From positions 1 to 64,000 of the forward strand of contig NZ_AVPU01000015.1 in the NCBI RefSeq assembly GCF_000768355.1: a stretch of 64,000 nt of DNA, written 5' to 3'. Below are positions 18,264 through 26,434 of this stretch, in pieces. The first letter of the stretch is position 1. Each line of letters opens with the position of its first letter. This DNA comes from Lysobacter daejeonensis GH1-9 (GTDB lineage Bacteria > Pseudomonadota > Gammaproteobacteria > Xanthomonadales > Xanthomonadaceae). Position numbers and translations under genes: made by a program. Under the pieces are notes generated by a model that had not been told where the DNA came from, made no database searches, and saw only the letters and a program-made list of their open reading frames with translations.

Positions 18264-19489
18264 ATTTCTTCCAGCACCGCCAGGCGGCGCGCGCTCTCTG
18301 CCACGTAGGGGTTGCTGCGGTCCCATGCGTAACCGGCGAGGATCGAGCAGATCATGCGGCGGATCTCGGGCTGTTGGGACTCGTGGAAGATGATCTTCTG
18401 GAAGCCACCCGCGTACCACGACTCGACGAAGGTGCGGAATGCCTTGACGCCGCCGCGCAGCGGTTCGGCGAACTCCTGCTCCCAGTCCACGCTCTCGCCC
18501 GCGTACTTGCGCGCCAGGCAATCGCTGGCCAGCTGCGCCGACTTGAAGGCGATGGTCACGCCGGAGGAGAACACCGGGTCGAGGAACTCGCCGGCGTTGC
18601 CCAGCAGCGCATAGCCTGGTCCCCACAGTGACTTCACGTTGCTGGAATAGCCCATGATCTGGCGCACCGGCATCACGCCCCATTCGGCGTTGGCCAGCAG
18701 GCGCGACAGGTTGGGGGCCTCGCCGACGATGGCCTGCAGGCGCTCCATGTCGGTGCCGGGGTAACGGTCGAGGAAGGCCTTCTCGGCGACCACGCCCAAC
18801 GAGCAGCGGCCGTTGGAGAAGGGGATGGTCCAATACCACACGTCCACGTGCTCGGGGTGCGTGGTGATGAGGATCTTGTTGCGGTCGAAGCCGGCATCGG
18901 CCGCGATGTTGTCCTGCACGTGGGTGAAGATCGCGCCTCGCGCCGGGAAGTTCGACGGTGCCTCCAGCTCCAGCAGGCGCGGCAGCAGGCGCGCGAAGCC
19001 GCTGGCATCGAGGATGAAGTCGGCCTCGATCACGTACTCCTCGCCCTCCGGCGAACGCACGGTCACGCGCGGCGTCTCGCCGGGCTCCACCGCCAGCACT
19101 TCATGACGGAAGCGCAGCTGCGCGCCCATGCGCTCGGCGCCCTTGGCCAGCACGTGGTCGAAATCGGCACGCTGCACCTGGTAGGTGGTGCCCCACCCCG
19201 ACGAGAACTTGTCGCGGAAGTCGAACTGCGTGTGGCGCTCCCCGCGCACGAACGCGGCGCCGTTCTTGTACTGGAAGCCGGCCTCGACCACGTCGCGCAG
19301 CAAGCCCGCCGCTTCGATGTATTCCATGCTCTGCGGCAGCAGGCTCTCGCCGATGGAGAAGCGCGGGAACTGCTCGCGCTCCAGCATCACCACCTCGCGC
19401 CCCTGCTGGCGCAGCATGGCCGCCGCCACCGAGCCCGCCGGGCCGGCGCCGATGATCAGCACCTGGGTTCTTTCCTTCGACAACGTCAT
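18251..19489 (-). CDS. FAD-dependent oxidoreductase, halogenase-like
   Basis: From the ATG at 19489 (MTLSKERTQVLIIGAGPAG) the protein has 412 residues. It has the GxGxxG FAD motif at 14-19, GESLLP near 48, a Lys in GFQYKNG (Lys75) where phenolic halogenases have their catalytic lysine, and VWYWTIPF at 217-224, which fits the WxWxIP motif of flavin-dependent halogenases. A second FAD segment is LLGNAGEFLDPVFSSG. Xanthomonadins are brominated aryl polyenes, so halogenation of the head group is plausible; simple hydroxylation or oxidation is the alternative. It needs a flavin reductase encoded elsewhere. It sits 65 bases downstream of the MMPL gene. Confidence 0.85.
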   Translation of the reverse strand: MTLSKERTQVLIIGAGPAGSVAAAMLRQQGREVVMLEREQFPRFSIGESLLPQSMEYIEAAGLLRDVVEAGFQYKNGAAFVRGERHTQFDFRDKFSSGWGTTYQVQRADFDHVLAKGAERMGAQLRFRHEVLAVEPGETPRVTVRSPEGEEYVIEADFILDASGFARLLPRLLELEAPSNFPARGAIFTHVQDNIAADAGFDRNKILITTHPEHVDVWYWTIPFSNGRCSLGVVAEKAFLDRYPGTDMERLQAIVGEAPNLSRLLANAEWGVMPVRQIMGYSSNVKSLWGPGYALLGNAGEFLDPVFSSGVTIAFKSAQLASDCLARKYAGESVDWEQEFAEPLRGGVKAFRTFVESWYAGGFQKIIFHESQQPEIRRMICSILAGYAWDRSNPYVAESARRLAVLEEICGA

Positions 19490-19554
19490 GCGTGTGGTCC
19501 TGTGATCAGTGGGTCGCGGCGCTCGGCCGCGCGTTGCGGGGGATGTGTGGTGTT

Positions 19555-21891
19555 TTAGTGTGCCGAGGGGGTTTCGGCCGGTGGCCGGAACAATGGCGAC
19601 AAGAGCCACACCAGGCCGATGCCAAGCAGCAGGGTCAGGCCGAAAGCACGCAGCGCGGGCGTGGCCGAAAGCGCCAGCAGGCCGAATGACAACCACGTGC
19701 TGGCCGCGCCGACACACACCGCCAGCCACGCCGACGCGTCGCCGCGGTGCTCGAGCAGGAAGATGCCGTAATCGATACCCATGCCGAGCAGCAGCAGCAA
19801 GGCCAGCACGTTGAACAGCTGCAACGGCTGGCCCAGCCAGCCAAGGATGGCGACCGTGAGTACGCCGGCCAGCACCGTGGGCACGGCCGCGCGCCACGCA
19901 TGGCGTCGGTAGCGCATGGCCAGTGCCACGACCACCAGCGCCACGCCGGCCAGCAACAACCACGCCATCATGTGCCGGTAATGGCCCAGCAGCGCGGAAA
20001 ATTCAGCGGTGCGGTTGACCCAGCGCACGCCCGGCAGGCCTTCCGCTTGCGCCTGCAGCGCGGCCAGCACGGCATCGCCACCCACGGCATCGACCAGCAC
20101 CACGCTGCCCACGCCATCGCCGCTGGGGCCCAGCCACAGATGGCGCAGCGGTTGTGACGCCGGCGAGGCCAGCCATGGCTCCAGCGCGAGTGGCTTCCCG
20201 GCGAAACCCGGACGCACCAGCGCTTCGCCGGTGGCGGCGCCCACCCGGGCCAGCACCGCGGCTTCGGCCTGCGCGCTCAACACGCCGTCGGCGGCCTGTT
20301 GGCGCTGGGATGGCAACCAGTCGCTGATCGCGCGGTAGCCGTTGATGCGGTCCTCGGCCACCAGCGACGACAAGCGCGCGGTGAGCGCCTGCTCGCGCTG
20401 CAGCAGCGTTTCGACGTCCTTCGCGCGCACCAGATAGAACTGCGCCGGGCTGGGCAGCGCCAGCAGCCGGCCGATCTCGACCTGCTGCGCGACCAGCGCC
20501 TTCGGCGACGACTGCAGGTTGCGCAGATCGTCGTCGGTGCGCAACTGCCACAGGCCGCCGACGGCGACCACCACGGTGGCGACGGCGGCGGCGTACCACG
20601 CCGCGCTGGCGCGCACGTGCGGCCAGCGCGCCAGCCAGCCGACCATGGCCTTCGACAGGGGCGTTGCGGCCGGTGCATTGCGCTCCAGCCACGGGAACCA
20701 GCAGACCACGGTGGCGAACGCCGCCGCCAACCCGGTGACCGAGAACACCGCCATCTGCCGCAAGCCCGGGAACGGCGCCAGCCCCAAGGCCAGATAGGCC
20801 AGCGCGCTGGTCAGCCACGCCAGCAACATGCCGGGCAGCAGCCAGCGCAGCAGGCGCCAGCGCTCGACCTGTGGATGCCCCTGGCGCGAGGCGAACCAGT
20901 GGATGCCGTAGTCCTCGGCGACGCCGACCAGGCTGGCGCCGAACACCAGCGTCAGCAAGTGCACTTCGCCGAAGATCCATGCGGTGACCGACAGCGCCGT
21001 GGCCACGCCGACCAACAGCGACATCGCGACCAGCAGGATCGGCCGCAGCGAACGGAACGCCAGCCAGACCAGCAGCAGCACCGCGGCCAGCGACCCCAGG
21101 CCGATGACGTTCACCTCGTGGCTGGCCTGCACCGCCGCGGCCTCGGCGTGCAAGGGCACGCCAGCGCGCAACTCGCGCAGTCCCGGCACCGCGCGACGCG
21201 CCTGTGCCGCGGCCGTGTCCAGCGCGGCGTCGATCACGCGTTCGCCATCGAGGCGGAAGGCCGAGCCGCGGGTCTCGAACTGCAGCACCGCCCACGCGCG
21301 GTCGTTGGCATGCAGCAGGCCGTCGCCGTCGAAGCGCAGGCCCGAGCCCGACGCGCGCTCCTGCCACCAGTGCGGCCACAGGTTGAGCGGGTCGGCCTGC
21401 CAGTCGGTGAGGCGCGGCGCACCCATCGGCCCATACAGGGCGGCCAGCGCTTCCTCGGCCAGTGCGTCGGCAGGCTCGGCCTGCAGCCGCGCGCGCTGCG
21501 TCGACGTCAGCAGGCGGTCGCGCCAGGGTCGGTAGAACTCGCGCGAGGCCTCGAACCAGCCCGCCATCGAAGCGCCCTCGGCAAACGGCAGTGGCTGGTG
21601 GCGGTCGGCAGCCTGCAGCGCGCCACGGTAGGCGTTGGCGGCAGCCTGCGCCTGCGTGGCATCGGCCGCGCCCAGCAGCACCACCATCTGCCGCGCGCTG
21701 GCATCGGCGATGCGGCGCGTGGCCTCGGCCAGCACCGGATCGTGTGCGTCCTGCGGCAGCAGGGCGAGCACGTCGCTCTCCAGGCGCGACTCGGTCCAGA
21801 AGCGCACCTGGTGCGCGCCAACCGCCAACACGACGGCCAACCACACCCAGGCCAGCCAGCGCCAGCCGCGTCGTGCGCGCGCTTCAGTCAA
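19555..21891 (-). CDS. MMPL/RND-type exporter of the pigment operon
   Basis: The 778-residue inner-membrane protein has an N-terminal helix (WLAWVWLAVVLAVGAHQV), a large periplasmic loop, five clustered helices near 250-400 with GASLVGVAEDYGIHWFAS, a second loop, and a final helix set with LGMGIDYGIFLLEHRG. These are the twin halves of MMPL transporters. In aryl-polyene clusters this protein is thought to export the pigment lipid toward the outer membrane, working with LolA and DUF3261. The start is TTG at 21891, overlapping the LolA-like stop by 8 bases; a weak start could lower its level. Confidence 0.9.
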   Translation of the reverse strand: MTEARARRGWRWLAWVWLAVVLAVGAHQVRFWTESRLESDVLALLPQDAHDPVLAEATRRIADASARQMVVLLGAADATQAQAAANAYRGALQAADRHQPLPFAEGASMAGWFEASREFYRPWRDRLLTSTQRARLQAEPADALAEEALAALYGPMGAPRLTDWQADPLNLWPHWWQERASGSGLRFDGDGLLHANDRAWAVLQFETRGSAFRLDGERVIDAALDTAAAQARRAVPGLRELRAGVPLHAEAAAVQASHEVNVIGLGSLAAVLLLVWLAFRSLRPILLVAMSLLVGVATALSVTAWIFGEVHLLTLVFGASLVGVAEDYGIHWFASRQGHPQVERWRLLRWLLPGMLLAWLTSALAYLALGLAPFPGLRQMAVFSVTGLAAAFATVVCWFPWLERNAPAATPLSKAMVGWLARWPHVRASAAWYAAAVATVVVAVGGLWQLRTDDDLRNLQSSPKALVAQQVEIGRLLALPSPAQFYLVRAKDVETLLQREQALTARLSSLVAEDRINGYRAISDWLPSQRQQAADGVLSAQAEAAVLARVGAATGEALVRPGFAGKPLALEPWLASPASQPLRHLWLGPSGDGVGSVVLVDAVGGDAVLAALQAQAEGLPGVRWVNRTAEFSALLGHYRHMMAWLLLAGVALVVVALAMRYRRHAWRAAVPTVLAGVLTVAILGWLGQPLQLFNVLALLLLLGMGIDYGIFLLEHRGDASAWLAVCVGAASTWLSFGLLALSATPALRAFGLTLLLGIGLVWLLSPLFRPPAETPSAH

Positions 21892-22696
21892 AGCGGCGCG
21901 CCTCGTCGGCAGTCAGGCGCGCGGGCAGGTCCACCATGCCGGTGAACCGCAGTTGCGTGCGGTCGCCGCTGGGCTCCTCGATATCCACGCTGCGCACGTA
22001 GCGGTCGCCTTCCAGCGTGACCCGCTGGAACGCCTGCGCCATCGCCCCGGGCTTCGGGGTGAGCACCAGCCGCCAGGCGCCGTTGGCCAGCAGCGTCGGC
22101 TGCACGCTGAACCGCGCGGTCAGCGCCTGCACGTCGCCGCTCATCAGCGCGAACATCATCGCGTTGACCGAGCGCAGCGCCGGCTGCTGGCGCGCATCCG
22201 CCTCCACGCGCGAACGGCCGTCGGCCTGGCGGGTCAGGATGCGATCGCGGGTCAGCACCACGTCGGACGGAAACGGCTTGAGCGTGGACCACAGCACGCC
22301 ACGCTCGCGCGCGATCAGGAAGCGGCCCTGCGACTTCAACGGATTCCTGAAACCCTGCAGGCGCTTCTCCTGGGCGAACTCGCCGCGCAGCACCGGCACC
22401 TGGGCGATGCGGCGCTGCACTTCAGCCAATGCGGTAACGGGCTTCGGCGCGGCAACAGCCTGGGTGGATGCCGCGACCGTGACAGCGACCACGCCGAGCG
22501 AAGCAGGCGCGCTGGCGGCCGACGCGGGCAGCACGGCAAGCGACACAGCAAGCGACCCGGCAAACGCCACCAGCACGCTTCGGATGCCCGTCGCCAGACT
22601 CGACGATGGCGCCCGCCACGAATGCAGCGAACGCAACGTCGCCACGGCACGCACGGCCTTCGCCAGTATCGGTTCCAGTTGACGCGCATCGCTCAT
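21884..22696 (-). CDS. LolA-like outer-membrane lipoprotein carrier
   Basis: From the ATG at 22696 (MSDARQLEPILAKAVRAVAT) the protein has 270 residues. It has a long N-terminus with a hydrophobic segment (SVLVAFAGSLAVSLAVLPASA) serving as signal or anchor. The LolA fold follows: VPVLRGEFAQEKRLQGFRNPLKSQGRFLI, GVLWSTLKPFPSDVVLT, and a C-terminal RFTGMVDLPARLTADEARRFD. In aryl-polyene clusters this family probably carries the pigment lipid across the periplasm. Its start overlaps the thioesterase stop as ATGA. Confidence 0.85.
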   Translation of the reverse strand: MSDARQLEPILAKAVRAVATLRSLHSWRAPSSSLATGIRSVLVAFAGSLAVSLAVLPASAASAPASLGVVAVTVAASTQAVAAPKPVTALAEVQRRIAQVPVLRGEFAQEKRLQGFRNPLKSQGRFLIARERGVLWSTLKPFPSDVVLTRDRILTRQADGRSRVEADARQQPALRSVNAMMFALMSGDVQALTARFSVQPTLLANGAWRLVLTPKPGAMAQAFQRVTLEGDRYVRSVDIEEPSGDRTQLRFTGMVDLPARLTADEARRFD

Positions 22697-23151
22697 GCCG
22701 GCTGCACCCCGAGGCGCTCCCACAACACCGGCGGGCAGACGTAGAGCATTTCGCCCGACGCGATCCCCACCGCCACCTGGATGGTATGGGCGCGGGTCAG
22801 CACCTCGCCGCTGCCCGCATCACGGATCTCGTACTCGATCTTCAGCCGGTTCTCCCATTCGGTGATGCGCGCCTGCACTTTCAGCGGCTGGGCGAAACGC
22901 AGCGGCCGGATGTACTTCACCCGCGCATCCACCACCGGGAACAAATAGCCCGACTCGCTCATCTGCGGGTAGTCGTAATCGTGGCGCTGCAGCAGGGCGC
23001 AACGGGCGATCTCGAAGTACTTGAAGTAATGGCCGTGCCACACCACCTGCATCGGGTCGCAGTCGTGGAAAGCCGGCGCCAGGTCGATCTCGATCGCCAG
23101 CGACTCGCGGGTCGGCGCGGTGGTCGGACGCGGGGTGCGGTCAAGATTCAT
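22693..23151 (-). CDS. hotdog-fold acyl-CoA/ACP thioesterase (ApeK-type)
   Basis: The chosen start is the ATG at 23151 (MNLDRTPRPTTAPTRESLAI), giving 152 residues; the frame is open further upstream, but inside the ammonia-lyase gene. FHDCDPMQVVWHGHYFKYFEIAR is the 4-hydroxybenzoyl-CoA thioesterase family signature, with the catalytic Asp in DCDPMQVVWH. It would release or edit acyl chains on the polyene carrier proteins in the cytosol. It overlaps the ammonia-lyase stop by 11 bases and couples to the LolA-like gene by ATGA. Confidence 0.88.
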   Translation of the reverse strand: MNLDRTPRPTTAPTRESLAIEIDLAPAFHDCDPMQVVWHGHYFKYFEIARCALLQRHDYDYPQMSESGYLFPVVDARVKYIRPLRFAQPLKVQARITEWENRLKIEYEIRDAGSGEVLTRAHTIQVAVGIASGEMLYVCPPVLWERLGVQPA

Positions 23152-24694
23152 ACAGGCTCCACCGCTGCGCGCGCACATCACCCAGCAGCTGGCGCAGGTC
23201 GTGGTCCAGCGCGCGGTCTTCCTCGACCAGTGCAATGCGGGCGGACAGGTCGGCCAGCATCTCCACCGGCGCGCCTTCGATGCGCGTCTCCGGTGTGGCG
23301 CGCTGGCGCAACGTCACGCCCTGGCGCGCGGCGATCAGCATGGCGGCGACCACCTGTTCAGTCAGCTCGATCACGCGCAGGCAGTCGCGCGCGGCGATGG
23401 TGCCCATGCTGACCTTGTCCTGGTTGTGGCATTCGGTGGAGCGCGAGAACACCGACGCCGGCATGGTTTGCTTCAGGGCCTCGGCGGTCCACGCCGACAC
23501 GCTGATCTGCAGCGCCTTCAGGCCGTGGTTGATCGCCGCGCGCGGGCCGGTGACGCCGGACAGGTTGGATGGCAACCCGTGGTTGAAGCGCGTATCGACC
23601 AACAGCGCCAGCTGGCGATCGAGCAGGTCGGCGAGGTTGGCCACGGCGTTCTTCATCGCGTCCATGGCGAAGGCGATGTGGCCGCCGTAGAAATGGCCGC
23701 CGTGCAGGATCTGGTCGCGGTCGGGGTCGACCAGCGGGTTGTCGTTGGCGCTGTTGAGCTCGGTCTCGATCAGTTGGCGCAGGAACGGCAGCGCGTCTTC
23801 CAGCACGCCGATCACGTGCGGCGCGCAACGCAGCGAGTAGCGGTCCTGCAGGCGCTGCTCGTTGCGCGGCGGCCGGTCGCTGTGCAGGTCCTCGCGTAGG
23901 CGCGCGGCCACCCGCGTCTGCCCCGGATGCGGCTTGGCCGCGAACAGTACCTCGTCGAAGTGGTGGGCGTTGCCGGCGCTGGCAATCACGTTGTACGCAG
24001 TCAGCCGGGTGGCCAGGCGGCACAGGTAATCGGCACGGTCGTACGCCAGGCAGGCAAGCGCGGTCATCACCGCGGTGCCGTTCATGATCGCCAGGCCTTC
24101 CTTCGGACGCAGGCGCAGCGGCGCCAGTCCGGCCTCGGCCAAGGCCTCGGCCGCCGGGCGGCGCACGCCCCCGTGCATGACTTCGCGCTCGCCACACAGC
24201 ACCGCCGCCACGTACGACAGCGGCGTCAGGTCGCCGCTGGCGCCCACTGAACCTTCAGCCGGGATCAGCGGCAGGATGTCGTGCTGCAGCAGTGCGACCA
24301 GGCCTTCCAGCAGCGGCAGGCTGACGCCCGACATGCCCACCGACAGCGATGCCAATCGCGCAGCCAGCACCGCACGCGTCTCGTCGGCATCGAGGAACCG
24401 GCCCAGGCCACAACCGTGGTAGGTGAACAGGTGGTGCGGCAATTCGGTCAGCAGATCAGGCGGAATCACCACGGTGCACGAGTCACCGTAGCCGGTGGTC
24501 ACGCCGTAGACCACGCCGTCCTCGCGCAGCAGCCGGTCGAGGAACTCGGTGCCGCGGGTGATGCGCGCACGGAAGTCCGCGTCGCTGGACAGCGCCGCGC
24601 CGCGCTGCCGGCGCGCGATGGCCACGACATCCTCGATGCGCAGGCGCGTGTCGCCGAAGGACAGCGGTGTGGATTCAACGGGGGGCGGGGTCAT
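23141..24694 (-). CDS. HAL/PAL/TAL-family aromatic amino acid ammonia-lyase
   Basis: From the ATG at 24694 (MTPPPVESTPLSFGDTRLRI) the protein has 517 residues. The MIO cofactor triad Ala152-Ser153-Gly154 lies in GSVGASGDLTPLSYVA, the catalytic Tyr63 in VVYGVTTGYG, and the NSANDNPLVD and QDKVSMG blocks are present. The enzyme eliminates ammonia from His, Phe or Tyr. The selectivity pair aligned with Ser-His of HutH and His-Leu of bacterial TAL reads Tyr92-His93, so the substrate is uncertain. No hut genes are nearby, which speaks against plain histidine breakdown. It could supply an aryl starter. It overlaps both neighbours. Confidence 0.92.
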   Translation of the reverse strand: MTPPPVESTPLSFGDTRLRIEDVVAIARRQRGAALSSDADFRARITRGTEFLDRLLREDGVVYGVTTGYGDSCTVVIPPDLLTELPHHLFTYHGCGLGRFLDADETRAVLAARLASLSVGMSGVSLPLLEGLVALLQHDILPLIPAEGSVGASGDLTPLSYVAAVLCGEREVMHGGVRRPAAEALAEAGLAPLRLRPKEGLAIMNGTAVMTALACLAYDRADYLCRLATRLTAYNVIASAGNAHHFDEVLFAAKPHPGQTRVAARLREDLHSDRPPRNEQRLQDRYSLRCAPHVIGVLEDALPFLRQLIETELNSANDNPLVDPDRDQILHGGHFYGGHIAFAMDAMKNAVANLADLLDRQLALLVDTRFNHGLPSNLSGVTGPRAAINHGLKALQISVSAWTAEALKQTMPASVFSRSTECHNQDKVSMGTIAARDCLRVIELTEQVVAAMLIAARQGVTLRQRATPETRIEGAPVEMLADLSARIALVEEDRALDHDLRQLLGDVRAQRWSLYES

Positions 24695-25625
24695 GCGGTA
24701 CCTGGTCCCAGAACGGGAAGAAGTTGAACCAATCCAGCGGTGACTGGCGCACCTGCGCCTCCAGCCACTGGGCAAAGCGCGAGGCCTGCTCGCCGAGCGC
24801 GGCCTCGCGCGCGCCGCGCGGCAGCACCACGCGGTCGCAAAAGCGTTCGAAGCGCAGGCGGTAGCCATCGCCCTCGTGGGTGCAGGCCATCGCGAACAAC
24901 GGACAGCCCAGCGCGGCCGCCAACACGTACGGCCCCACCGGGAACGGCGCGGGCCGGCCAAGGAAGGGCGCGAACACGTTGCGGCCGCCGCGTACGGGCA
25001 CGCGATCGCCGGTGATGGCCACGAACTCGCCGGCAGCGACGCGCTCGCCCAGGCGGATGGCCATCGCGGCGTCGAGCTCGGTGACCTGCAGCAACTCCAC
25101 CCGCGTATCCGGGTTGAGGCGCTTGAGCAGGCGGTTGAAATCCTCGGCGTGCGCGGTGTGCACCAGCGCGGTCAGGCGGAAGCCCGGCACCGCGTCGGCC
25201 AGCGCCTGGCACAGTTCCAGGCAACCGATGTGCGCGGTGACGATCACCCCGCCCTCGCCGCGCGCGATCTGCTGCAGCATCACCTCGCGCTCGGCGCGCA
25301 CGCGCTCGACCGGGTAGCGGCCGTGGCTGGCGAGCAGCTTGTCCAGCAGCGTCTCGGCGAAACAGACGAAGTGACGCAGGCTCGAACCGATGCCCGGCGC
25401 GCGCGGAAACACCGCATGCGTGGCCTGCAGGCGCTGCAGGTATTCACGCGAGGCATCGCGCGCGGTCCGGTTGAACAGCCAATGGCCCAGCACCACCGGA
25501 TACAGGCATAGCCGGAACGGCCACCGCCCCAGCCAGCGCTCCACCGCGCACAGGAAGCGGATGCCCGTGACGAAGGTGGATTCGCCGATCCCCGCCCAGT
25601 GCGGTGCGCGCGCGACGGTACTCAT
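24675..25625 (-). CDS. LpxL/HtrB-family lysophospholipid acyltransferase
   Basis: From the ATG at 25625 (MSTVARAPHWAGIGESTFVT) the protein has 316 residues. It has an N-terminal membrane segment, the HxxxxE catalytic motif in TAHIGCLEL, GDRVPV and the ending WFNFFPFWD, all typical of the LpxL superfamily. In aryl-polyene clusters such enzymes are thought to acylate the sugar- or glycerol-linked pigment to make a membrane lipid. Its start overlaps the glycosyltransferase stop (ATGA) and its end overlaps the ammonia-lyase start by 20 bases. Confidence 0.88.
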   Translation of the reverse strand: MSTVARAPHWAGIGESTFVTGIRFLCAVERWLGRWPFRLCLYPVVLGHWLFNRTARDASREYLQRLQATHAVFPRAPGIGSSLRHFVCFAETLLDKLLASHGRYPVERVRAEREVMLQQIARGEGGVIVTAHIGCLELCQALADAVPGFRLTALVHTAHAEDFNRLLKRLNPDTRVELLQVTELDAAMAIRLGERVAAGEFVAITGDRVPVRGGRNVFAPFLGRPAPFPVGPYVLAAALGCPLFAMACTHEGDGYRLRFERFCDRVVLPRGAREAALGEQASRFAQWLEAQVRQSPLDWFNFFPFWDQVPHDPAPR

Positions 25626-26434
25626 CGCCACTTCCGCGCCAGCAGCCATGGCAGCCGGCGCAACATGCCGAAGAACAGCCGCGTATGCATGCGGCTGATC
25701 CGCACGTTGTCGCGCCACACGTCGAAATGCGACACGCCGTCACTTGGGTAGCGCACCGGCGTGGCCAGGTTGCGCACCGGCACGCCACGCCAGTACAGGC
25801 GCACGATGATCTCGGGATCGAAGTCCATGCGCCGGCCGATGGGTTCGGCCTCGATCAGGGCCAGTACCGGGGCCAACGGGTAGGCGCGGAACCCACACAT
25901 CGAATCGCGGATCGCCAGCGACAGCGTGTTGATCCACACCCATGCATGGGTCAGGTAACGCCCGTACAACCGCCCCTTGGGCACGCTGGCGTCATACACC
26001 GGCGCACCGTTGATGATGGCGTCCGGCTCGGCGGCGGCGGCGGCAAGGAAACGCGGGATGTCGCGCGTGTCGTGCTGGCCGTCCGCATCGATCTGCAACA
26101 CGTGGGTGGCGCCCAGGCGCGCGGCCTCGCGGAAGCCGGCCAGCATCGCACCGCCCTTTCCCTGGTTCTGGTCCAGGCGCAGCAGGTGCACGCCGTCGCC
26201 TCGCGCGAGGTCGCGAAGCACCGCGGCGCACGAGGCACGCGACCCATCGTCCACCAGCAGGCAGGCCTGGCCCGCGGCGCGCACGCCTTCCACCATCGCG
26301 CCAATGGCATGCTCATGGTCGTAGACCGGGATCACCACCAGCGGCCGGAAGGCCATGGCGATCGATGCGCTTGATGCGAGCGAAGGCGACCCGGCCATGA
26401 GCGCCGCATCCGGTGCGGGCGTCGCCGTGCTCAT
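25622..26434 (-). CDS. family 2 glycosyltransferase of the pigment operon
   Basis: From the ATG at 26434 (MSTATPAPDAALMAGSPSLA) the protein has 270 residues. The GT-A fold is shown by LVVIPVYDHEHAIGAMVEGV, the LLVDDGSR nucleotide-binding strand, GKGGAMLAGFREA and the DxD-containing IDADGQHD. It would transfer a sugar from a nucleotide or lipid donor, probably onto the aryl-polyene lipid. Similar proteins are at 39232 and 54120. Coupled by ATGA to the ligase gene upstream and the acyltransferase downstream. Confidence 0.9.
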   Translation of the reverse strand: MSTATPAPDAALMAGSPSLASSASIAMAFRPLVVIPVYDHEHAIGAMVEGVRAAGQACLLVDDGSRASCAAVLRDLARGDGVHLLRLDQNQGKGGAMLAGFREAARLGATHVLQIDADGQHDTRDIPRFLAAAAAEPDAIINGAPVYDASVPKGRLYGRYLTHAWVWINTLSLAIRDSMCGFRAYPLAPVLALIEAEPIGRRMDFDPEIIVRLYWRGVPVRNLATPVRYPSDGVSHFDVWRDNVRISRMHTRLFFGMLRRLPWLLARKWR

